Source: Streptomyces sp. KL109B (GTDB lineage: Bacteria > Actinomycetota > Actinomycetes > Streptomycetales > Streptomycetaceae). Taken from it: a stretch of 64,000 bases of DNA. Of this stretch, positions 1 through 6,510 are shown in pieces. Both the position numbers and the translations under genes were made by a program. Under the pieces are notes generated by a model. It was given only the letters and a program-made list of their open reading frames with translations. It searched no databases and was not told where the DNA came from. Location: assembly GCF_030766935.1 (NCBI RefSeq), contig NZ_JASERL010000001.1, positions 992,001 through 1,056,000 of the forward strand. The letters run 5' to 3'. How positions within the stretch are numbered: the stretch's first letter is position 1; every line of letters starts with the position of its first letter.

Positions 1-24
1 TCGCAGGTCGCGCATCATCGACAT
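1..24 (-). CDS. 5' end of an unidentified gene (partial)
   Basis: Only the first eight codons (MSMMRDLR) lie inside the window and the gene continues to the left. The start is supported by a good ribosome binding site, GAAGGAG, about 8 nt upstream of the ATG. Nothing can be said about function. Confidence 0.55.
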
Positions 25-548
25 GGGCAGGCTCCTTCGCGGGCGGGAGTCGCCGCGCGTCGGGTGGAACCACCCGGAATGAGGACGTCCTGGCCAACCG
101 GAAACCGGGACATGCTGCACGTCCACAAAGCGGGAAGCACCGCACCGACGCTGGGCGGCTTCGCTGACTGATTCAGATCGCGACGGCCGAGGCGGCCATC
201 GATGAGATCAGGGGAAACGAAGTGCTCTTCCGGCAGGCGCGGTCAGCACGAGGTACGCGTAGTACGTATCGAACGTGTGCGGCTGACTGCGAATGAGACG
301 AGGCCCTGGGCCCTACAGGCCGGAAGAACGGGTAGTACTGCACGGTCGACTTCGATCCATGACAGCCCCACCTCCTCCGGCCGGTCCCCCGTGAGGGACG
401 TGAAAGGGGTCGGTTCTCCGACGGCCTCGCGCGAGGCCCTCGGGGGACACGCGCTGCGTGTTGTCCCGACCAGCGGCCAAGACTATCAGCCGACCGACGA
501 AAGCGGGCCCCGTCCTTACCCGTTGGGTGCGCGATCTATGCTCGCGGG
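25..548. other. intergenic region, about 520 bp
   Basis: This region separates two divergent genes. I see no convincing coding frame: the overlapping open frames lack ribosome sites and have no consistent third-position bias. The right end carries the TATGCT hexamer just before the SUFU gene. Around 250-265 there is a short palindromic run (TACGCGTA) with nearby TAGTAC motifs, without assigned role. Confidence 0.4.
537..542 (+). promoter_or_regulatory. -10 element, probable leaderless transcript
   Basis: TATGCT fits TANNNT and ends 6 nt before the ATG at 549, so transcription would begin at or next to the start codon. No clear -35 is visible. Confidence 0.45.
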
Positions 549-1139
549 ATGGCAGAAGTTCTTGCGCTGGTGGAGGCGCGACTCCGGACAACCTTGGGCG
601 AACCGGACGCACGTGCGGCGGTTACCTTCCTCGGCACCGACCGGATCGAGGTGTTGCGCTTCACAGACGCCTCCCAGAACGTGGTGCGTTACGCGACGCT
701 CGGCATGTCCGCGAACCCCATGACCGACCCCACGGCCGCCCTCGCCGACCCGGTCGCGGGCCCCCGCGCGGAGCTGGTCCTCACCGTCCGCGCGGGCCTC
801 GCCGACACGGACAAGGTGCTCCGCCCGCTCGCGGTCCTCGCGGCCTCCCCGCAGGTCGAGGGCCTCGTCGTGGCGCCGGGCGCCTCGCTCGACGTGGGTG
901 AACCGCTGTGGCCCGCCGCCCCGTTCACCTCGACCCTCGTCGCGGAGCCGGGCGGCCTGGTCGAGGACCTGGACCTCGACGAGCCCCTGGATCCCGTACG
1001 TTTCCTGCCCCTGCTGCCCATGACGCCGAACGAGGCGGCGTGGAAGCGGGTGCACGGCGCCGCCGCGCTCCAGGAGAAGTGGCTGAACAGCGGAACGGAC
1101 CTGCGCGATCCACTGCGCAAGTCCGTTGCCCTGGACTGA
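549..1139 (+). CDS. suppressor of fused (SUFU) domain protein
   Basis: A 196-aa cytoplasmic protein of the bacterial SUFU-like family, mostly encountered as single-domain proteins of unknown biochemical role; in some bacteria the domain is an immunity module. The SUFU fold should occupy about residues 35-190, including the PNEAAWKRVHG segment near 157-167 that I recognise from Streptomyces orthologues. It starts without a Shine-Dalgarno sequence but 6 nt after a TATGCT hexamer, which suggests leaderless expression. It converges with the MFS gene 41 bp downstream. No toxin gene is adjacent, so an immunity role has no local support. Family assignment is by recall of similar sequences, and function is unknown. 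Confidence 0.72.
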   Translation: MAEVLALVEARLRTTLGEPDARAAVTFLGTDRIEVLRFTDASQNVVRYATLGMSANPMTDPTAALADPVAGPRAELVLTVRAGLADTDKVLRPLAVLAASPQVEGLVVAPGASLDVGEPLWPAAPFTSTLVAEPGGLVEDLDLDEPLDPVRFLPLLPMTPNEAAWKRVHGAAALQEKWLNSGTDLRDPLRKSVALD

Positions 1140-1180
1140 GTCCGATCAGTCCCTGGGGGAGTCCCTGGACTGAGTGCTGA

Positions 1181-2449
1181 TCAGCTCGCGTACACCGAAA
1201 CGCTGTCCTCGGTGGCGTGCCGCGTCTCCAGCTCCTCCGCCTCGTGGTTGAGCGCGCTCCTGCGCACCCACACCACGACCGCTCCGAGCACCGCCGTGAT
1301 CGCCGCGACCACGAACGGGATGTGGATATTGCTCCACTCCTCGATCTTCGGCGCGAAGAACGGCGCGGCCGCCGCGGCGAACCACCGCACGAAGTTGTAG
1401 CCCGCGCTCGCCACCGGGCGCGGCGCGTCCGAGACGCCGAGCGCCAGCTCCGTGTAGACGGTGTTGTTCACGCCGATGAAGGCGCCGGACAGGATCGTGC
1501 AGACGATGGCCGTGGTGTGGTTGCCGTACCCGAGGACGAGCACGTCCACGGCGAGCAGCACCAGCGAACCGCCGAGCACCTTGAGCGAGCCGAACCTGGC
1601 CTGCATGCGCGGCGCCACGATCACCGAGAACAGCGCGAGCAGCACACCCCAGGCGAAGAACACCGCGCCCGACTTGTACGGGGTCATGTTCAGCACGAAC
1701 GGCGTGAAGGCCAGCACCGTGAAGAACGTGTAGTTGTAGAAGAAGGCCGAGACCGCCGCGGACGCGAGGCCGCCGTGCCCGAGCGCCTTGATCGGGTCGA
1801 GGATCGAGGTCTTCTGCGCGGGCTTCGGCTGCTCCTTCAAGAATGCCGTGATGCAGATGAAGCCGACGGCCATCAGCGCGGCGGTGCCGAAGAACGGGTA
1901 GCGCCAACTGGCGTTGCCGAGCAGCGCGCCGACCAGCGGCCCGCACGCCATGCCGAGCCCGAGCGCGGACTCGTACAGCAGGATCGCGGCGGCGGACCCG
2001 CCGGCCGCCGCGCCGACGATGACCGCGAGCGCGGTCGACACGAACAGCGCGTTGCCGAGCCCCCAGCCCGCGCGGAAGCCGACCAGCTCACCGACGGATC
2101 CCGAGGTGCCCGCGAGCGCCGCGAAGATCACGACCAGGGCGAGCCCGGCGAGGAGGGTCTTCTTGCCGCCGATGCGGCTGGAGACGAACCCGGTCACCAG
2201 CATCGCGACCGCGGTGATCAGGAAGTACGAGGTGAAGAGCAGGGAGACCTGGCTGGGTGTCGCTTCGAGGCCCTTGGCGATCGACGGCAGGATCGGGTCG
2301 ACGAGGCCGATGCCCATGAAGGCGACGACGGATGCCCCGGCGGTCGCCCAGACCGCCTTCGGTTGACGCAGGAGACTGCCCGCTCCCGCGTCGAACGTGT
2401 CCCCTTCGGCGGGACCTCCTGTACTGCTCTCCGCGCTGCTGTGGCTCAT
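1181..2449 (-). CDS. MFS transporter
   Basis: A 422-aa inner-membrane transporter with about 12 hydrophobic helices, beginning after a 40-residue polar N-terminus. The loop between helices 2 and 3 carries the MFS motif-A-like sequence GFVSSRIGGKK, and LGLGMACGPLVGALLG resembles motif C of proton-antiport drug exporters. The start is ATG with AAGGAG 10 nt upstream. Its promoter region is unusually AT-rich and overlaps a TTAG-N5-CTAA repeat (see 2492-2521), so the gene is probably repressed until an inducer is present. No regulator gene is adjacent. Substrate is unknown; small-molecule efflux is an inference. Confidence 0.85.
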   Translation of the reverse strand: MSHSSAESSTGGPAEGDTFDAGAGSLLRQPKAVWATAGASVVAFMGIGLVDPILPSIAKGLEATPSQVSLLFTSYFLITAVAMLVTGFVSSRIGGKKTLLAGLALVVIFAALAGTSGSVGELVGFRAGWGLGNALFVSTALAVIVGAAAGGSAAAILLYESALGLGMACGPLVGALLGNASWRYPFFGTAALMAVGFICITAFLKEQPKPAQKTSILDPIKALGHGGLASAAVSAFFYNYTFFTVLAFTPFVLNMTPYKSGAVFFAWGVLLALFSVIVAPRMQARFGSLKVLGGSLVLLAVDVLVLGYGNHTTAIVCTILSGAFIGVNNTVYTELALGVSDAPRPVASAGYNFVRWFAAAAAPFFAPKIEEWSNIHIPFVVAAITAVLGAVVVWVRRSALNHEAEELETRHATEDSVSVYAS

Positions 2450-2491
2450 GCCCGCTGCTCCTTACGACTGCTGGATCGTTGGCGTATGCAC

Positions 2492-2521
2492 ATAATAAGT
2501 TAGAGCAGCTAATTAATGCAA
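2492..2521 (-). promoter_or_regulatory. promoter with overlapping inverted-repeat operator
   Basis: On the minus strand TTGCAT (2521-2516) and TATTAT (2497-2492) are separated by 18 bp. The spacer contains TTAGCTGCTCTAA (2512-2500), an inverted repeat with TTAG and CTAA arms, placed where a MarR- or TetR-type repressor would block RNA polymerase. The surrounding 60 bp are markedly AT-rich for this chromosome. Confidence 0.6.
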
Positions 2522-2644
2522 GCTACATCTATCCATCCTGGTCAGGGGTGTCCGCGGAGGGGTGCGGGGAGGAGCCACGACGCCGCACTCCGGACGGGTG
2601 ATCGTCCTTGACGCGGCGCGGGACGGGGAGGACCGTGGGGCTCT

Positions 2645-3286
2645 ATGAGGGGCGAACCCAGTTGCCCGAAGTGTGGTGGCCGGGTCAGGGCTCCCGGACT
2701 CTTTGCCGATTCCTGGCAGTGCGATGTGCACGGGACCGTGCATCCGCTGCAGCCCGTGATCCCGCCCAGCGTCGAGGCCCTCAGCGTCGTGGTGCACCGC
2801 GCACGGGTACCGGTCTGGATGCCCTGGCCGCTGCCCGTCGGCTGGCTTTTCACCGGCGTGGCCAACGCGGGGGACGACCGCCACGGAGGCCGCGCAACCG
2901 CCGTCGCCTGCTCCGGACCCGGACCGCTCGGCGGCCCCGGTGAACTGGTGCTCGTCGCCGAGGAGCTGGGCGTCGGCCTCGGCGCGCGCTACGCGGGGAT
3001 CGACGGGCCCGACCCCGGCCCCTCCATGGACGTCGCCAAGCCGCCGCAGGCCAAGGTGCTCGCCGCGGGCCGCCCCACCCCGATGTGGCACGTCTCCGGC
3101 ACCCCGGACGACCGGGCGGTCTTCGCCGGTGAGGCGCGCGGGCTTTGGCTGTGGGCGGTCGTGTGGCCGGAGCAGACCGGGATGCTGATGTACGACGAGC
3201 TGGTGCTCACGGACCTGCGGGACGCGGGGGCCGAGGTGGACCTGCTGCCGTGCGGGGCGCTGTCGCCGCGGATTCTGAGCGGGTGA
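2645..3286 (+). CDS. DUF6758 family protein
   Basis: A 213-aa actinobacterial protein that I match to DUF6758 by recall. The N-terminus has a zinc-ribbon-like cluster: CPKCGG at residues 7-12 followed by a Cys and two His near residues 29-36. The middle is glycine/proline-rich with hydrophobic stretches, and LWLWAVVWPEQTGMLMYDEL around 170-190 is the most distinctive part. The function of the family is unknown. It lies between a divergent MFS gene and the PHP phosphoesterase gene, from which a 15-bp tandem repeat separates it. Purine-rich sequence (GGGGAGGA) lies upstream of the ATG, at longer than usual spacing. Confidence 0.7.
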   Translation: MRGEPSCPKCGGRVRAPGLFADSWQCDVHGTVHPLQPVIPPSVEALSVVVHRARVPVWMPWPLPVGWLFTGVANAGDDRHGGRATAVACSGPGPLGGPGELVLVAEELGVGLGARYAGIDGPDPGPSMDVAKPPQAKVLAAGRPTPMWHVSGTPDDRAVFAGEARGLWLWAVVWPEQTGMLMYDELVLTDLRDAGAEVDLLPCGALSPRILSG

Positions 3287-3329
3287 GGTTCTGAGCGGGT
3301 GAGGTTCTGGGCCGGTGAGGCAAGGGGCC

Positions 3330-3404
3330 GGTGCGTAAGGGACCGGTACGTAAGGGACCGGTACGTAAGGGGCCGATGCGTAGGGGGTCGGGACGTAAGG
3401 GGTA
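3330..3404 (+). repeat. tandem repeat, five 15-bp units
   Basis: Five consecutive 15-bp units of the form GGTACGTAAGGGACC with small variations follow one another directly, immediately after two copies of a GAGCGGGTGAGGTTCT unit that overlaps the 3' end of the DUF6758 gene (3278-3310). They lie about 110 bp before the PHP gene start. The pattern is open in one frame but has no start context, so I treat it as non-coding. Confidence 0.75.
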
Positions 3405-3514
3405 CGTGCCTGGTTCGGTGGTGACGGGGGTGGTGGAAATCCCCGTTATCCTTGAACGGTCCCCGTCAGTCCGTCCGCCCGCCCGAGGGCCCGTCGAGCC
3501 TGGAGTACGCAGCC

Positions 3515-4378
3515 GTGCGCATCGATCTGCACACCCACTCCACCGCCTCCGACGGTACGGACAGCCCGGCCGAACTCGTACGGAACGCCGCCGCGTCCGG
3601 CCTGGACGTCGTCGCGCTCACCGACCACGACACGACGCGCGGGCACGCCGAGGCGATCGCCGCCGCGCCCGAGGGGCTGACCCTCGTCACGGGCGCCGAG
3701 CTCTCCTGCCGCCTCGACGGCGTGAGCATGCACATGCTGGCGTACCTCTTCGACCCCGAGGAGCCGGCGCTGCTCGCCGAGCGCGAGCTGGTCCGCGACG
3801 ACCGGGTGCCGCGCGCCAAGGGCATGATCGCCAAGCTGAACGAGCTGGGCGTGCCCGTCACTTGGGAGCAGGTCGCCCGGATCGCGGGCGACGGCTCGGT
3901 CGGCCGCCCGCACGTCGCCTCGGCCCTCGTCGAACTCGGCGTCGTGCCCACGGTCTCCGACGCGTTCACCGAGGACTGGCTCGCCGACGGCGGACGCGCG
4001 TACGTCGAGAAGCACGAGACCGACCCCTTCGAGGCGATCCGCCTGGTCAAGGCCGCCGGCGGGGTCACCGTCTTCGCGCACCCCGCCGCCGCCAAGCGCG
4101 GCCGCACCGTGCCCGAGTCCGCGATAGCGAAGCTGGCCGAGGCCGGGCTCGACGGCATCGAGGTCGACCACATGGACCACGACGCCGCGACCCGCGAGCG
4201 CCTGCGCGGCCTCGCCGCCGACGTCGGCCTGCTGACCACCGGGTCCTCGGACTACCACGGCAGCCGAAAGACGTGTGTGCTCGGCGAGTACACCACCGAC
4301 CCCGAGGTCTACGGGGAGATCACGCGCCGCGCCACGGGCGCCTTCCCGGTACCGGGCGCCGGCGGACGCCGCGCCTGA
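3515..4378 (+). CDS. PHP domain phosphoesterase
   Basis: A 287-aa metal-dependent phosphoesterase of the PHP superfamily, related to the YciV/RNase AM (3',5'-nucleotide bisphosphate phosphatase) type. Metal-binding motifs are in order: DLHTHSTASDG at residues 4-14, TDHD near 36, GAELSC near 60, FAHPAA near 188 and SSDYHG near 248. I chose GTG 3515 because GGAG lies 9 nt upstream and the sequence directly enters the first PHP motif; an in-frame start at 3452 has no ribosome site. Likely substrates are nucleotide or short oligonucleotide phosphates, inferred from the family. Downstream lies the MarC gene after a pyrimidine-rich 90-bp spacer. Confidence 0.85.
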   Translation: MRIDLHTHSTASDGTDSPAELVRNAAASGLDVVALTDHDTTRGHAEAIAAAPEGLTLVTGAELSCRLDGVSMHMLAYLFDPEEPALLAERELVRDDRVPRAKGMIAKLNELGVPVTWEQVARIAGDGSVGRPHVASALVELGVVPTVSDAFTEDWLADGGRAYVEKHETDPFEAIRLVKAAGGVTVFAHPAAAKRGRTVPESAIAKLAEAGLDGIEVDHMDHDAATRERLRGLAADVGLLTTGSSDYHGSRKTCVLGEYTTDPEVYGEITRRATGAFPVPGAGGRRA

Positions 4379-4467
4379 CGTTCCCCCCCCCACCACCACG
4401 TCACTTCTGCGTTTCCCCTTTTTTCCCCTCTTTCTCTTTCCGCACCACTCTCGCAAGGCACCCCACC
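4379..4467 (+). other. pyrimidine-rich spacer
   Basis: The non-template strand between the PHP and MarC genes is almost entirely C and T: a C9 run, then several CTTT/CCTTTT blocks, up to about 4450. This is strikingly unlike the rest of the window. The MarC gene start follows CAAGG. It might act as an unstructured RNA leader or factor-binding site; the sequence itself shows only the composition. Confidence 0.5.
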
Positions 4468-5073
4468 GTGTTCGACGCTGCCGTCTTCGGATCCCTATTT
4501 CTCACGCTTTTTGTGATTATGGATCCCCCGGGAATCACCCCGATCTTCCTCGCCCTCACCGCCGGACGCCCCGCCAAGGTCCAGAAGCGCATGGCCTTCC
4601 AGGCGGTCTGTGTCGCCTTCGGCGTCATCGCCGTCTTCGGCGTCCTGGGCAACCAGATCCTGGCCTATCTGCACGTCTCCGTCCCCGCCCTGATGATCGC
4701 GGGCGGTCTGCTGCTCCTGCTGATCGCGCTCGACCTGCTGACCGGCAAGACGGACGAGCCCAAGCAGACCAAGGACGTCAACGTCGCCCTCGTACCGCTC
4801 GGCATGCCGCTGCTCGCCGGGCCCGGCGCGATCGTCTCCGTGATCCTCGCCGTGCAGGACGCGGACACGGTGGGCGACCAGATCTCCGTCTGGTCCGCGA
4901 TCGTCGCGATCCACGTCGTGCTGTGGCTGGTGATGCGGTACTCGCTGGTGATCATCCGCGTCATCAAGGACGGCGGCGTGGTCCTGGTGACGCGGCTCGC
5001 GGGCATGATGCTGTCCGCGATCGCGGTGCAGCAGATCATCAACGGTGTGACGCAGGTGATCCAGGGCTCCTGA
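4468..5073 (+). CDS. MarC family integral membrane protein
   Basis: A 201-aa protein with six predicted membrane helices, beginning with the family signature FLTLFVIMDPPGITPIFL near residues 10-27 and containing GMPLLAGPGAI in the second half. MarC proteins were named from the E. coli mar region but are not demonstrated antibiotic transporters; function is unknown. GTG 4468 was chosen because the conserved N-terminal helix starts directly after it and longer in-frame extensions run through the pyrimidine tract and overlap the PHP gene. A strong bidirectional terminator follows 27 bp after the stop. Confidence 0.85.
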   Translation: MFDAAVFGSLFLTLFVIMDPPGITPIFLALTAGRPAKVQKRMAFQAVCVAFGVIAVFGVLGNQILAYLHVSVPALMIAGGLLLLLIALDLLTGKTDEPKQTKDVNVALVPLGMPLLAGPGAIVSVILAVQDADTVGDQISVWSAIVAIHVVLWLVMRYSLVIIRVIKDGGVVLVTRLAGMMLSAIAVQQIINGVTQVIQGS

Positions 5074-5100
5074 CCGACTGGGCCGGGCCGCCGAGCACAG

Positions 5101-5137
5101 CGAAGCCCCCGTACGCATCGTGCGTACGGGGGCTTCG
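5101..5137. terminator. bidirectional hairpin terminator
   Basis: A perfect 17-bp stem (CGAAGCCCCCGTACGCA) with a 3-nt loop sits between convergent genes: MarC on the plus strand and the 50-aa gene on the minus strand. Confidence 0.85.
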
Positions 5138-5159
5138 ACGTGTGTGAGTCGCTACGCCG

Positions 5160-5312
5160 TTACGAGGCGGACGACTCGGCCGGGCGGATGTAGAGGCGCT
5201 GCCCGATGGCGGCGGCCTGCTGAACGATCCGGTTGACGGAGGCGGCGTCCACGACGGTGCTGTCCACGGCGGTGCCGTCGACATCGTCGAGTCGCATGAT
5301 TTCGAAGCGCAT
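5160..5312 (-). CDS. conserved 50-aa protein of unknown function
   Basis: The gene encodes a 50-residue soluble protein beginning MRFEIMRLDDVDG and ending RLYIRPAESSAS. It has no signal peptide, membrane segment or cysteine. The ATG is preceded by AAGGGAG at ideal spacing, and the codons have the usual G/C third positions, so it is a real gene. I recall near-identical short proteins across Streptomyces. It stands alone between a 240-bp upstream region with hairpins and an AT-rich promoter-like stretch, and a strong terminator, so it is probably monocistronic and highly expressed. No function can be assigned. Confidence 0.75.
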   Translation of the reverse strand: MRFEIMRLDDVDGTAVDSTVVDAASVNRIVQQAAAIGQRLYIRPAESSAS

Positions 5313-5391
5313 GGGCTTCTCCCTTCGTCTGGTGATCCTCCTGAAGGAGAACTACTGGTGCGGGAGCCGCTTCTCAGCCTGTTCCCGCCGT

Positions 5392-5447
5392 ACGGCCGGG
5401 CGGTTGCCCGGCCGTTAAGAGTGAATTGCGCGGCTTCGCTGCCGCGC
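5392..5447 (-). promoter_or_regulatory. structured 5' leader of the 50-aa gene
   Basis: Two perfect inverted repeats lie between the AT-rich putative promoter (about 5480-5530) and the gene: 5392-5401 with 5406-5415 (10-bp stem, 4-nt loop) and 5428-5434 with 5441-5447 (7-bp stem). If transcription starts in the AT-rich block, both hairpins are in the mRNA leader and could attenuate or stabilise the transcript. Confidence 0.45.
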
Positions 5448-5552
5448 GTTCCACCGGGTACAACGAGTTGCCCGCTGCAAACATTCCCTACGCTAAGGAA
5501 ATTTTTCGATCGGCTAATTACTCGTGCGTCAGTAAGGTCCTGGCCGGTGGTG

Positions 5553-6428
5553 CTACGTCGCCGGGTGCCGGTCCCAGAAGGCGGCGAGGGCGGCGGCGGT
5601 GGCCCCCGGCTGGTCCGTATTGGGGGAGTGCTCGGCCCCGGCGACGGCGGTGCGCTCGGCGCCGAGCCGTATCGCCATGGCATCGAGCAGCGGCACCGGC
5701 CACGCGTCGTCCCGCTCGCCCGACAGCACGTGCACCGGGAGTCCGAGCGTGGCGAGCTCGTCGACCCGGTCCGGCTCGGTGCACAGCTGGCCCGCCGTGG
5801 CGATGAGCTGGGCCGGGCTGTTGCTCATCCAGCGGCGGCGCAGATCCTCGCCGTCGCCGCGCAGGTCGGCGGCGTCCTCCGGGGCGTCCAGGCTCTGGAT
5901 CGCCTCCCACACCCGCGCCATGTCGAGCGCGGCGAGGGCGCTCTGGAGCAGCTTGGCGCGCTCCTGCTGGGGCGCGGTGACGGCGGCGGGGCCCGAGGAC
6001 ATCAGCGTGAGCGAGGCGAACGGGGTGGGGTCCTCGATGACCGCCGCACGCGCGACGAGTCCGCCGAGCGAGTGCCCGAGCAGATGCACCCGACCGGTCC
6101 CTCCGTCGGCCCGGATCGCCGCGGCCTGGGCGAGCACATCACGCGCCAACTCGCGCTGCTGATAAGGCCGTTCGTCGTCCTTCGGGCCTTCCGACTCGTA
6201 CTGCCCGCGCCCGTCCACGGCGACCGTCCGGTACCCGGACGCGCCCAACGGCCCGTGCAGCGCTATGAAGTCCTCCTTGCTGCCCGTGAACCCGGGCAGC
6301 AGCAGAGCGGTGCCGCGGACCGGGCCCCGGGCCGGCTCCCCGGTGAGCGCGGCGAAGTCGCCCCGGGCGGTGCGGAGGCGGTGCGCACGGGTGCCGGGCG
6401 GCGGGGTGAAGGTCGCGGGCCTGCTCAT
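5553..6428 (-). CDS. alpha/beta hydrolase
   Basis: A 291-aa cytoplasmic serine hydrolase. The nucleophile elbow is GHSLGG with Ser120, the likely acid is Asp240 in SGERDD and the base is His267 in GAEHSPN. An oxyanion-type loop LLPGFTGSKEDF lies at residues 43-54. The substrate is unknown; the family includes esterases and lipases. The start ATG has no ribosome site. Instead TTGTCAGTG-N8-TAATCT ends 6 nt before it (see 6435-6457), so the gene is predicted to be leaderless and DNA-damage inducible. That regulation is unexpected for this family. Termination downstream is not obvious before the 50-aa gene. Confidence 0.85.
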   Translation of the reverse strand: MSRPATFTPPPGTRAHRLRTARGDFAALTGEPARGPVRGTALLLPGFTGSKEDFIALHGPLGASGYRTVAVDGRGQYESEGPKDDERPYQQRELARDVLAQAAAIRADGGTGRVHLLGHSLGGLVARAAVIEDPTPFASLTLMSSGPAAVTAPQQERAKLLQSALAALDMARVWEAIQSLDAPEDAADLRGDGEDLRRRWMSNSPAQLIATAGQLCTEPDRVDELATLGLPVHVLSGERDDAWPVPLLDAMAIRLGAERTAVAGAEHSPNTDQPGATAAALAAFWDRHPAT

Positions 6429-6434
6429 GAACCG

Positions 6435-6457
6435 AGATTACGTGCAGCCACTGACAA
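6435..6457 (-). promoter_or_regulatory. RecA-NDp (PafBC-type) damage promoter
   Basis: On the minus strand TTGTCAGTG (6457-6449), an 8-bp spacer and TAATCT (6440-6435) match the mycobacterial RecA-independent damage consensus tTGTCRgtg-N8-TAnnnT exactly. The hexamer ends 6 nt before the hydrolase ATG. Confidence 0.75.
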
Positions 6458-6499
6458 CGAAGGCCCGGACCCCGCGACGGCGGGAATCCGGGCCTTCGT
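6457..6499 (-). terminator. hairpin terminator of the DEAD-box helicase gene
   Basis: A 13-bp perfect stem (ACGAAGGCCCGGA at 6457-6469, complement at 6487-6499) with further pairing inside the loop lies 12 bp past the helicase stop codon. One arm touches the damage promoter of the next gene. Confidence 0.75.
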
Positions 6500-6510
6500 C
6501 ATCGAACCGA

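Noticed and set aside
1142..1180. Terminator between SUFU and MFS genes
   Set aside because: GATCAGTCC-type arms can pair only with bulges, so the hairpin is too weak to annotate with confidence.
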